From assembly GCA_035516035.1 (NCBI GenBank), contig DATJAS010000103.1:67724-131723 (forward strand): a stretch of 64,000 nt of DNA. Direction: 5' to 3'. A program made the position numbers and the translations under genes. Of this stretch, positions 43,545 to 51,484 are shown piece by piece. The notes beneath the pieces are model-generated. The model made no database searches. It saw only the letters and a program-made list of their open reading frames with translations, and was not told the origin of the DNA. Each line of letters opens with the position of its first letter. The first letter of the stretch is position 1. This stretch comes from Fen-1273 sp035516035 (GTDB lineage Bacteria; Bacteroidota; Ignavibacteria; UBA10030; UBA6906).

Positions 43545-44585
43545 TCACTCGGCGGGGCGTTTGTACTGGTCCGCCTCGAGCGTGAACATGATGGAAATGC
43601 GGTGGGTGTTGTCGAGCTGATCGGCGCCCCCGAACCTGGCGAAGGAGTAGTCGATATTCAGCTTGGGGAAGTGGACGCCGGCGCCCAGCGTGAGCTGCTT
43701 GACGTCGCTGTAGCCGACCCGCAGCGCCACGAGATCGTGGAACGCGTATTCGAGTCCCCCGTGCAGGTCGATGCTTACGGGGCCGATGTGGGCCTCGGAG
43801 GCCGTCTGGCGGTCCTCAAACCGGACGTCCGCGTCGACGGCGGGGGCGATCCGCCCGCCGGGGGCGTCGATGAAATACGCCGAGCCGAGCTTCAGCGTGG
43901 GGGAGATCAGCTCGTTGCGCCCCGTGTTCCATGCGACGAGCGTGGTGGTCACGTCCTGCAGGTTGGCGCCGAGCGCGAGGCGCTCCAGCGGGCTGTACCA
44001 GAGGCCGATGTCAAACCCGATGCCCATGGCGCTGTACTCGTCCAGGTCGCGCCGGATGAGCTTGACGCTCGCACCGTAGGAGAATGTCTCCGTCTGCCGG
44101 CGCGCGTAACTGAAGTACACGGCCCAGTCCGCGGCATTGAAGTACGTGACGCGCGAGGGGTCGACCCTCGTGAACTGCGCGGGATCGTACGTCACGTTCC
44201 CGCTGGCGTCTACGCCCGCGTTGCGCGTGTCGGCGATGTCGTCCACGCCGACGCGGATCACGGAGAGGCCCAGCGTCGTCTTCTCGCCCACGGGGATCGC
44301 CACGGCCCCGTAGTCGTTGTTGACCAGGCCGCCGAACTCGGCGTCGTGCATGAGGATGAACTCCGGGTAGTCGACGCGTGCGAGTCCTGCCGGATTCCAG
44401 TACCCCGCCGTGACGTCGGAGGCGAGAGCAGCGAAGGCTCCCCCCATCCCGAGGGCGCGGGCGCCGACGCCGAGCGCAATAAACTCTCCGGCGTATTTCG
44501 CCACCACCGTCTGTGCCGCCGCCGGTGCGGCCAGGAGCGCTGCGCAGAGCGCCCCGCTCACGATCTGTCGGACGTGTCGCTTCAT
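43545..44585 (-). CDS. PorV/PorQ-family outer-membrane protein
   Basis: 346 residues with a signal peptide (ALCAALLAAPAAAQ). The block FIALGVGARALGMGGAFAALASDVTAGYWNPAGLARVDYPEF is the well-known start of PorV/PorQ and UPF0164 barrels (FadL-like fold). It ends with an aromatic strand. In Bacteroidota PorV shuttles type IX cargo, but no por genes are near, so the role here is open. ATG 44585 was chosen; ATG 44597 is also possible. Downstream of dnaX and followed by a lipoprotein gene. Confidence 0.85.
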   Translation of the reverse strand: MKRHVRQIVSGALCAALLAAPAAAQTVVAKYAGEFIALGVGARALGMGGAFAALASDVTAGYWNPAGLARVDYPEFILMHDAEFGGLVNNDYGAVAIPVGEKTTLGLSVIRVGVDDIADTRNAGVDASGNVTYDPAQFTRVDPSRVTYFNAADWAVYFSYARRQTETFSYGASVKLIRRDLDEYSAMGIGFDIGLWYSPLERLALGANLQDVTTTLVAWNTGRNELISPTLKLGSAYFIDAPGGRIAPAVDADVRFEDRQTASEAHIGPVSIDLHGGLEYAFHDLVALRVGYSDVKQLTLGAGVHFPKLNIDYSFARFGGADQLDNTHRISIMFTLEADQYKRPAE

Positions 44586-44617
44586 CGCATGTAACATCCG
44601 AAAATGGGGGGCCAGTG

Positions 44618-46189
44618 TCAACCGTCCATCGGCTCGGCGCCGAGCTCCCGCTTCATCGCGGCGACGACCGGGTGGTCTTCGACCGGGCGTCGCTCCGGAG
44701 CCTTCGCGGGCGGCGGCCCGGAGGCGCCCTCCCCCCCGGTCACTTCCGCCCTGATGCCGTACCGCTGGCGGAAGACGTTTTCCAGGATGTCGGCAAGCGC
44801 CTCCCTGTTCTTCTCGATGAGCGAGGCCTGGAACTCGTCCGCGACGCCGAGACGGACGACGCCGTTTTCCATCCCGAGCATCGACGCGTTCTCCAGCGCG
44901 GGCCAGAGCGAGATTTTCTTCGTGCGGACCGCGCCCAGGAATTCCCCCCAGCGGGCGGCGAGCTCCCCCTTCACCGGAGGAGGAGGAGCCGGCGCGGGAC
45001 CGGAAGCGCGCGGGGGAGGCGCCGCCCGGGGAGGCGCGGGGGGGAGGCCGGACCTCATAAGATCGTCGAGCTTCCGGATCAGCTCCCCGACATCCTTCGC
45101 GCGGGGAAGCGCGATCATTTGGACGACGTCCGCCTCAAGGCGGAATCGTGGCTGGCTGCTCCAGCGCAGGGCGGACTCCGTGCCGGCGGCCAGCCGGGCG
45201 AGACGCAACAGGTCGTTCACCGTGAAGGCGGGGGCCGCCGCGCGATAGCGCTCCCGCGCGGTGTCGGACGCCTCGATCAGCGCGGTGGCGCCTGTCGTCT
45301 TCGCGATCAGGAGGTTGCGCAGGTGCTCGATCAGCCCGCCGAGAAACTCCCGCATGTCGTGCCCTCCCCGCATCACTTCGTCGACCAGCGCGAGTCCCGC
45401 CGCGGCGTCTCCCGCGGTGATGATGTCCGTCAAGCGGAAGTAGACGTCCAGGTCCACCAGGTTCAGCGCCTCTACGATCTTCGCCCGCGTCACGTCCGTT
45501 CCGCAGAGGGCCACGACCTGGTCGAAGAGGCTCTGCGCATCGCGCAGCGAGCCGTCTCCCCGCCGGGCCACGAGCAGCACCGCCTCCGGCTCCACGGTGA
45601 GCCCCTCGGCCCGGGCGATCGATCCCAGGTTGGCGGCGATCTCCTCCGTCCGGATCCTGCGGAAGTCGAAGCGCTGGCAGCGGGAGAGGATGGTGGCCGG
45701 CACCTTGTTGATTTCCGTCGTCGCGAAGATGAACAGGACGTGGGGAGGAGGCTCTTCGAGCGTCTTGAGGAGGGCGTTGAATGCCTCCTTCGTGAGCATG
45801 TGGACTTCGTCGATGATATACACCTTGTAGCGCCCGCGGGCCGGCGCGTAGCGGACGGACTCCCGGAGGTTGCGGATTTCCTCCACACCGCGGTTGGAGG
45901 CGCCGTCGATCTCCAGCACGTCGAAGCTCCGCCCCCCGGTGATTTCCAGGCAGCTTGCGCAGGTGTTATCGGGATTCTGTTCGACGGGGGAACTGCAGTT
46001 TACCGCCTTGGCAAGCAGCCGCGCGGTGGTGGTCTTGCCGACGCCGCGGGGGCCGCTGAAGAGGTAGGCGTGCGCGATGCGCCCCGAGGCCAGCGCGTTG
46101 CGCAGCGTGGTGATGATGTGCTCCTGGCCGGCGACATCCTGGAACCGCATCGGGCGCCACTTGCGGGCGGAAACGATGTACTCGCTCAC
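44618..46189 (-). CDS. dnaX: DNA polymerase III subunit gamma/tau
   Basis: Clamp-loader ATPase of about 523 residues. The Walker A GPRGVGKTTT is at residues 46-55, the zinc site around Cys65...Cys77-x2-Cys80, the Walker B DEVHMLT and the sensor block AATTEINKVPATILSRCQRFDF follow. The first Cys of the usual CxxCxxC triplet is Asp74, so one zinc ligand differs. The C-terminal part contains a Pro/Ala-rich linker and the short Asp/Glu-rich tail; no obvious slippery frameshift run is visible. GTG 46189 overlaps the lon stop (GTGA). Confidence 0.95.
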   Translation of the reverse strand: MSEYIVSARKWRPMRFQDVAGQEHIITTLRNALASGRIAHAYLFSGPRGVGKTTTARLLAKAVNCSSPVEQNPDNTCASCLEITGGRSFDVLEIDGASNRGVEEIRNLRESVRYAPARGRYKVYIIDEVHMLTKEAFNALLKTLEEPPPHVLFIFATTEINKVPATILSRCQRFDFRRIRTEEIAANLGSIARAEGLTVEPEAVLLVARRGDGSLRDAQSLFDQVVALCGTDVTRAKIVEALNLVDLDVYFRLTDIITAGDAAAGLALVDEVMRGGHDMREFLGGLIEHLRNLLIAKTTGATALIEASDTARERYRAAAPAFTVNDLLRLARLAAGTESALRWSSQPRFRLEADVVQMIALPRAKDVGELIRKLDDLMRSGLPPAPPRAAPPPRASGPAPAPPPPVKGELAARWGEFLGAVRTKKISLWPALENASMLGMENGVVRLGVADEFQASLIEKNREALADILENVFRQRYGIRAEVTGGEGASGPPPAKAPERRPVEDHPVVAAMKRELGAEPMDG

Positions 46190-48597
46190 GCGCGGCCCCT
46201 CCCCCCGCGCCGGCGGGGGAAGACATGGGCGAGCCCCTCCTCGATCGTCCCGACGGGAATGAGCGTGAGTCCCTCTTTCACCTTCGCAGGGATCTCCGCA
46301 AGGTCTTTCTGGTTCTCCCGGGGAATCAGCACCCGCGCAATGCCGTTGCGGCGGGCGGCAATCAGCTTTTCGTTCAGCCCGCCGATGGCGAGCACGTCGC
46401 CGCGCAGCGTGATCTCGCCCGTCATCGCGGTGTCGGCGCGCGCAGCCTTCCCGCTCACCGCGGAGTACATCGCCATGGCCATGGTGATCCCCGCCGACGG
46501 CCCGTCTTTCGGGATCGATCCTTCGGGGAGATGGATGTGGATCTCTTTCCCGCGGGCAAACGCGGCGGGGATGCCCAGCGCCCGGGCGTTGGACCGGAGA
46601 TAGCTCAGCGCCGCCTGCGCGGATTCCTTCATCACCTCCCCCATCTGCCCCGTGAGCGTGAGCCGCTCGGGACCGTTCATCAGCGCCACGTCGACGGCGA
46701 GGAGCTCCCCGCCGACGCTCGTCCACGCGAGCCCCGTGACCGAACCAACGCGCCCCTGCTCGGCCAGGGGGCGGTTGCGGAAGCGGGGCACGCCGAGGTA
46801 GTGCTCGACTTTTGCCGCGTCCACGGCGAACCGCCGCGCGCCGGTCTTCCGCTTCCGCGCGCCGTTCTTCTGGCGGGAGAGCACGATGTCTTTCGCCACC
46901 TTGCGGCAGACCGAGGCGATCTCGCGCTCAAGGTTGCGCACCCCCGCCTCACGGGTGTACCCCGTGATGATGGCGTCGACGGCCTCGTCGGTGATGCCGA
47001 TGGAGAGTCCCGCGATCCCGTGCTCCTTCATCTGCCGGGGGATGATGTGCCTCCGGGCGATCTCCCGCTTGTCGTGCTGGAGGTACCCCGGGAGCTCGAT
47101 GATCTCCATCCGGTCCTGCAGCGGGAGGGGAATCGCGTAGCGGACGTTGGCGGTTGTGATAAACAGGACGTGCGAGAGATCGTAGTCCACGTCAAGGTAG
47201 TGGTCGTTGAACGCGACGTTCTGCTCGGGGTCCAGCACCTCCAGCATCGCCGAGGAGGGATCGCCCCTGAAATCGGTGCTCATCTTGTCCACTTCGTCGA
47301 GCAGCATGACGGGATTGATCACGCCGGCGCGCTTCATCGACTGGATGATCTTGCCAGGCATCGAGCCGATATACGTCCTGCGGTGCCCGCGGATCTCCGC
47401 CTCGTCCCGCACCCCCCCAAGGGAGATGCGCACCAGCTTGCGGCCGATGGCCCGGGCGATCGATTTGGCCAGCGAGGTCTTCCCCACGCCGGGGGGGCCG
47501 ACGAAGCAGAGAATCTGCCCCTTCATCTCCGCCACCAGGTTCAACACCGCAATGTGCTCCAGGATCCGGTCCTTCGGCTTCTCGAGGCCGAAGTGGTCCT
47601 CGTCAAGTATCGCGCGGACGTGCTCGACACTCAGGTTGTCTTTCGTCCGCTTGTGCCACGGGACGGCGACCATCCAGTCGAGGTAGCTCCGAATCACCGT
47701 GGATTCGGGAGAGAGCGGCGGGGTTTTTTTCAGCTTGGCAAACTCCTCGAGCGCCTTTGCCTCGGCGGCCGGCGGGAGCTTCGCCCGGCGGATGTCCTCC
47801 CTGAGCTTCGTCAGCTCGGGCGAGGCCTCGTCGTCGCCCAGCTCGTCCTGCAGGATCCGGATCTGTTCCTGGATGAAATACTTCCGCTGCGACCGCGCGA
47901 TGTTGTCGTGGACCTTGGTGTCGATTTCCTTCTCGATCTTGAGGACGTCGTTTTCCGAGTTCAGGATCCGGATCAGCTCGTGGAGCTGCTCGCGCGTCCC
48001 CCGCAGCTCGAGCACCTTCTGCTTGACGTCGACGCTCTGCAGGATGTTGGAGGCGATGTAGAAGACCCGGCGCTGCGGCTCGCGCGTGTTCTCGAACGCC
48101 ACCAAGACCTCGCTCGGCACGTTCCGGTTCAGGTGGACGTACTCGGCGAAGAGGCTGGCGGTGTGCCTGAGGAGGGCGTCGAGCTCCGAGTCCATTTCTG
48201 CGGCGCCGGGCCCGATGTCGAGGTCGGCTTCCAGGTATTTCGGGTTCTGCACGAATTCGCGCACGGACGCCTGGACGATGCCGTCGACCAGGATCTTCAT
48301 GAGCCCGTTCGGCAGCTTGAGGATCTGGACGATCTTGGCGAGCGTGCCGTCGTGGTAGACGTCGTTCGCCCCCGGCTCCTCGGTGACCGAGTTGCGCTGG
48401 GCGGCCAGGAAGATGTACTTCTCCCGCTCCAGCGCCTCGTTTACCGCGCGCAGGGAGGATTCCCTCCCCACGAGCACGGGGAAGATCATGTAGGGGAAGA
48501 CGACGACGTCGCGCAGGGGCAGGACGGGGAGACGCGTGGGCAACCCGCTGCGGCGGTCGCCGGTACGCAGGGTTTCTCGTTGCAGGTCCTGGGTCAT
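46186..48597 (-). CDS. lon: ATP-dependent protease Lon
   Basis: 803 residues with the N-terminal substrate domain (PVLPLRDVVVFPYMIFPVLVGRE), a coiled coil, the AAA+ module (Walker A GPPGVGKT at 367-374, Walker B MLLDEVDKM) and the C-terminal Ser/Lys protease (Ser701 in PKDGPSAG and Lys744 in LNEKLIAA, 43 apart as in E. coli). Degrades misfolded and regulatory proteins. ATG 48597 chosen: the alternative frame to 48696 lies over the promoter. The leader holds a consensus promoter and a perfect palindrome (48630-48652). Coupled to dnaX downstream. Confidence 0.97.
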   Translation of the reverse strand: MTQDLQRETLRTGDRRSGLPTRLPVLPLRDVVVFPYMIFPVLVGRESSLRAVNEALEREKYIFLAAQRNSVTEEPGANDVYHDGTLAKIVQILKLPNGLMKILVDGIVQASVREFVQNPKYLEADLDIGPGAAEMDSELDALLRHTASLFAEYVHLNRNVPSEVLVAFENTREPQRRVFYIASNILQSVDVKQKVLELRGTREQLHELIRILNSENDVLKIEKEIDTKVHDNIARSQRKYFIQEQIRILQDELGDDEASPELTKLREDIRRAKLPPAAEAKALEEFAKLKKTPPLSPESTVIRSYLDWMVAVPWHKRTKDNLSVEHVRAILDEDHFGLEKPKDRILEHIAVLNLVAEMKGQILCFVGPPGVGKTSLAKSIARAIGRKLVRISLGGVRDEAEIRGHRRTYIGSMPGKIIQSMKRAGVINPVMLLDEVDKMSTDFRGDPSSAMLEVLDPEQNVAFNDHYLDVDYDLSHVLFITTANVRYAIPLPLQDRMEIIELPGYLQHDKREIARRHIIPRQMKEHGIAGLSIGITDEAVDAIITGYTREAGVRNLEREIASVCRKVAKDIVLSRQKNGARKRKTGARRFAVDAAKVEHYLGVPRFRNRPLAEQGRVGSVTGLAWTSVGGELLAVDVALMNGPERLTLTGQMGEVMKESAQAALSYLRSNARALGIPAAFARGKEIHIHLPEGSIPKDGPSAGITMAMAMYSAVSGKAARADTAMTGEITLRGDVLAIGGLNEKLIAARRNGIARVLIPRENQKDLAEIPAKVKEGLTLIPVGTIEEGLAHVFPRRRGGRGRA

Positions 48598-48629
48598 TGC
48601 CGCAGCCGGCGCACGGTGACAAGACAGAA

Positions 48630-48652
48630 AAAGGTGTCGCATCGACACCTTT
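48630..48652. promoter_or_regulatory. Perfect palindrome in the lon leader (operator or hairpin)
   Basis: AAAGGTGTCG and its exact complement flank a 3-base centre, giving a 23-base inverted repeat. It starts about 10 bases into the predicted lon transcript. On the minus strand it is followed by five T residues, resembling an intrinsic terminator, but a terminator so close to the start is hard to justify. A repressor site for a stress regulator is the preferred reading. It does not match the CIRCE, HAIR or CtsR elements I know. Confidence 0.55.
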
Positions 48653-48667
48653 GACGCTCCACCGTAA

Positions 48668-48696
48668 AATATACCAACAGCGGGGACGTTTGTCAA
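48668..48696 (-). promoter_or_regulatory. lon promoter (near-consensus)
   Basis: Minus strand TTGACA (48696-48691), exactly 17 bases, TATATT (48673-48668). The -35 is the perfect consensus and the -10 has 5 of 6 bases; best promoter in the window. It lies in the 142-base gap between lon and the anti-sigma gene. Confidence 0.75.
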
Positions 48697-48739
48697 GCTG
48701 GCGGCGTCAGCGTCTGCGCTGCCCGTGACGGGTCCGCGC

Positions 48740-49591
48740 TTACCAGGCGCCCGGCTCGTCCGCCTCGGCCAGGTGCGCCATGAGATGTTCCCCGTTCATC
48801 CCTCCCACCGCGGCGCAGATCGTGCGGCCACGGATCCACAGCACGATGGCCGCGCCGTCGGGCGCCGTGCAGCAATGCCACCCGGTCCGATCGAGATCGC
48901 TCCGCGCCTGGCACGAGAGGTGAAGCGTGTCTCCCTCCATCACGGAGGCGCGGCACGCCTGGTAGAGATAGATGAACTGCCGCCCGTGCCTGTAGAGGAG
49001 GTGCGCAAGCCGCATGCCGCGGTACTCGTCGACTCCGCCTCCCACGAGCGTGCACTCCCGCATCGCCGGGACATACACCGGGAATCCCGTCTTCCCCTGG
49101 AAATAGGTGCGCATGTTGTCGGGCCTGTCGGACACGACCTGCGGCACGCTCTTCCCGTTCAGCACCGCCTCATAATTGGTGACGGACTGGCGCTCGATGT
49201 CGTCAACGGACGCCACGGCGGCCTCGCGGACGCCCGGATCGCCACCTGAACGTGAGAGGAACCAGGCAACGGAGGCAAAGGCGAGCAGGAAGGCGGCGGC
49301 GGCGCGGGCGCGGGGGGAGATCTGCCAGGCCTGGAGGGGACCCGCGCGCGGGGCCAGGGCCGCCTCCAGCGGGCGGCTGGTCCCGGAGCGAATGGCCTCA
49401 AGCACGGCGACAGGGACTTTCACCGCGCGCACGCGGGCACGGATCATGCCGGCGAGGCTCTGTTCGTCCTCATACTCCCTGCGGCAGCGCGCGCAGAGCC
49501 GCGCGTGTTCGAGAAAGGATTCCTGGTCAGATGCGGGGAGCCTGCCGTCGACGGCGGGGGTAATGCGGTGGTTAAACTCTCGACAATTCAC
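48740..49591 (-). CDS. Zinc anti-sigma factor, membrane-anchored
   Basis: 283 residues. The N-terminal HARLCARC (His29-x3-Cys33-x2-Cys36) is the ZAS zinc motif that many anti-ECF factors carry. Residues about 96-113 form a single membrane helix (AAAAFLLAFASVAWFLS). The C-terminal domain, presumably periplasmic, has several cysteines (ACRAS, LSCQA, HCCTAP, TICAA) and no known family that I recognise. It is directly downstream of the ECF sigma gene (35-base gap), so the two form a sigma/anti-sigma pair. GTG 49591 was taken; the longer frame lies inside the sigma gene. Confidence 0.82.
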   Translation of the reverse strand: MNCREFNHRITPAVDGRLPASDQESFLEHARLCARCRREYEDEQSLAGMIRARVRAVKVPVAVLEAIRSGTSRPLEAALAPRAGPLQAWQISPRARAAAAFLLAFASVAWFLSRSGGDPGVREAAVASVDDIERQSVTNYEAVLNGKSVPQVVSDRPDNMRTYFQGKTGFPVYVPAMRECTLVGGGVDEYRGMRLAHLLYRHGRQFIYLYQACRASVMEGDTLHLSCQARSDLDRTGWHCCTAPDGAAIVLWIRGRTICAAVGGMNGEHLMAHLAEADEPGAW

Positions 49592-49626
49592 ATGCGCGAT
49601 TCCCTCGTAACGCTCTCCTTCCCTCC

Positions 49627-50211
49627 TTATTCCTCCTGCAGGAGCCCCCGCGCCCGTGCGTACGAGGCGAGCTTGCCGCGGAGGAGCTTGCGCCCCCGGT
49701 GCAACCGCGAGCGGACCGTTCCCAGGGGGCACTCCATAAACGCCGCGACCTCTTCGTACGTCAGCGCCTCGATGTCGCAGAGGATGACCACCGTACGGAA
49801 CTCGTCCGGCAGCGCCGCGATCGCGCCGGTGATCTCGTCGTCCAGCAGGTTGCCGAACATCGACTCCTGCAGATCGTTCGGCTCCGGCGATGCGTCGTGC
49901 CGGATCGCGTACACGCTCTTCACGTCGTCGTACTCGACGTAGTCGGGCTCGCGGACTTCCTTGCGGTATCGGTTGATGTATGAATTCTTCAGGATTCGGA
50001 ACAACCAGGCACGGATGTTGGTTCCCTGCTCGTACGAATCCCAGAACCGGTAGGCTTTGAGGTAGGTTTCCTGCACCAGGTCGTCGGCGTCTGCGGGGTT
50101 GTTGGTCATCCGGAGGGCGTAGTTGTAGAGGAGATCCGTATGAGGGAGCGCCTCCCGCTCAAACGACCGCTGCTTCTCGCTCGCCTGCTTCTTCATCGGA
50201 GCCGCCGACAA
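49627..50211 (-). CDS. ECF RNA polymerase sigma factor
   Basis: 194 residues with region 2 (LLYNYALRMTNNPADADDLVQETYLKAYRFW; then YEQGTNIRAWLFRILKNSYINRYRK) and region 4 (LPDEFRTVVILCDIEALTYEEVAAFMECPLGTVRSRLHRGRKLL). The pattern NIRAWLFRILKN and the zinc anti-sigma partner fit the SigH/RpoE-like redox or envelope stress ECF groups. Its promoter (50244-50272) and the lon promoter nearby are candidates for feedback or regulon control; no extra ECF-type promoter is obvious. Confidence 0.9.
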   Translation of the reverse strand: MSAAPMKKQASEKQRSFEREALPHTDLLYNYALRMTNNPADADDLVQETYLKAYRFWDSYEQGTNIRAWLFRILKNSYINRYRKEVREPDYVEYDDVKSVYAIRHDASPEPNDLQESMFGNLLDDEITGAIAALPDEFRTVVILCDIEALTYEEVAAFMECPLGTVRSRLHRGRKLLRGKLASYARARGLLQEE

Positions 50212-50243
50212 ACCGTGAAATGAGGAAGAACAGTGTTGCGTTA

Positions 50244-50272
50244 AATATACGACAGATTTAGTCCATCTTCAA
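50244..50272 (-). promoter_or_regulatory. Promoter of the ECF sigma/anti-sigma operon
   Basis: Minus strand TTGAAG (50272-50267), 17 bases, TATATT (50249-50244). The ATG is 32 bases beyond the -10. The -35 box overlaps the end of the upstream carboxypeptidase gene. Confidence 0.6.
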
Positions 50273-51480
50273 CAGCCCCGCACGAGGGGGCGATCGTAGT
50301 GGATCTGCAGGGCATCGGTAAGAGCAGACAGCGGTACCACTGCATCGACCGGGAAGGCGGCCGCGTTCATCCGCCTGCCGCCGCCGTCGATCTCCTCGAG
50401 ACCCCCGTGCAGGCTCAGGTCGCCAATCTCACTGCACTTGACCATGACTGGAGCGTCCTTCGCGATCCTCTTGTGCAGAGGGGGCTCGTACATCAGCCCG
50501 ATGTCCGCCCGTGCGGACCATCCCCCCGCCCCGCCGTGGAGTTCGACGCCACGGATGACGACGTCGTACATCATCTTCCCGTTGGGGAGAAGCTGCCTGT
50601 ACCAGTCCATCTCCGTATCCTGGTACGACCCGTTACCGATGGCCCTGAGCGCCGTGAGCAGCGCGATGTAGTTCAGCTTCCTGATGAAGAGCTTGTCGGG
50701 ATCGCCCGGCCAGTGCCCCGACTCGATCAGGACGGTGCTCGTGCCCCAGGACTGCATCCCGTCCCCGAAGGCGCGCGGCTCGTACGCGTCGTCGTACGTG
50801 GCGATGTGCCCCCCGACGAACTGGCTCAGGGCGCGCGTGATGAGCGCGCCGATCCGCATCGCCCGCAGACGCACAGGCGGGGTGGACCGCTTTTCGTCAA
50901 GCGCCGGCGCCAGGAGCGCAAGCGCGGCCACCTTCCCCGTCACCCCCACCGACGAGAGTCCCTGGTCGTGCAGGTTGAATCCGTACGCCGGTCTGAGCTG
51001 GCGCTGCGCGTCCCGGAGCACGCGCGCTTCCGGCGTGGCGAAACAGCGCGCATCCCGGTTCATGTCGATCTGCACCGCCGTATGACGTTGGACGCGCTCG
51101 GCGCCGTCCGGGTTTAACATCGGGATGACGTGCACGGAGGTCTGTTCGAGCATTTCGCCCACCCAGGCTTCCTTTCCCCGGTCCTCCGCCAGCATGTTGA
51201 AGATATCCAGCAGCGCAAGCGTGGCCGTCGACTCGTCCCCGTGCATCTGCGACCAGAGGAGCACCCGTTTCTCCCCCCTGCCGAAGGAGAAGCGGTAGAT
51301 CGTGCGCCCCTCAACGGACGTCCCGATCTCCTTCAGCGTGAAGAGTTCGCCGCCGCGGCTGGCCAGCTCGCGCAGCTCCGCGACCACCTCCCGGTGGCGG
51401 CAGTTGGCCGGCCGCAGGTAGAACAGTCGGTACTGCTCGTACGTCGAAAACAGGTGCGTCGCCAGGGCGTTCGGCGTCAT
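50269..51480 (-). CDS. Zinc carboxypeptidase-like protein, M14 family
   Basis: 403 residues. The zinc set is His80 and Glu83 (MHGDES), His171 (FNLHDQG), with the NR pair in MNRDA at about residue 141 and the catalytic Glu253 in LIESGHW. These are the M14 carboxypeptidase active-site marks. No signal peptide is evident, so it may act in the cytoplasm or be exported otherwise; such M14 proteins in FCB bacteria are often annotated as peptidoglycan- or peptide-acting amidases. The gene follows DUF4175 by 4 bases. Confidence 0.88.
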   Translation of the reverse strand: MTPNALATHLFSTYEQYRLFYLRPANCRHREVVAELRELASRGGELFTLKEIGTSVEGRTIYRFSFGRGEKRVLLWSQMHGDESTATLALLDIFNMLAEDRGKEAWVGEMLEQTSVHVIPMLNPDGAERVQRHTAVQIDMNRDARCFATPEARVLRDAQRQLRPAYGFNLHDQGLSSVGVTGKVAALALLAPALDEKRSTPPVRLRAMRIGALITRALSQFVGGHIATYDDAYEPRAFGDGMQSWGTSTVLIESGHWPGDPDKLFIRKLNYIALLTALRAIGNGSYQDTEMDWYRQLLPNGKMMYDVVIRGVELHGGAGGWSARADIGLMYEPPLHKRIAKDAPVMVKCSEIGDLSLHGGLEEIDGGGRRMNAAAFPVDAVVPLSALTDALQIHYDRPLVRGC

Positions 51481-51484
51481 GCGG

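Noticed and set aside
43545..44585. Type IX secretion system inferred from the PorV-like protein
   Set aside because: No other por/gld component is in the window and PorV-like barrels occur without T9SS.
44618..46189. Programmed frameshift producing short gamma form of DnaX
   Set aside because: No A-rich or T-rich slippery run followed by a stem was seen in the proper region.
46225..48654. Long plus-strand frame over lon
   Set aside because: Antisense shadow of a certain gene; starts and ends without own signals.
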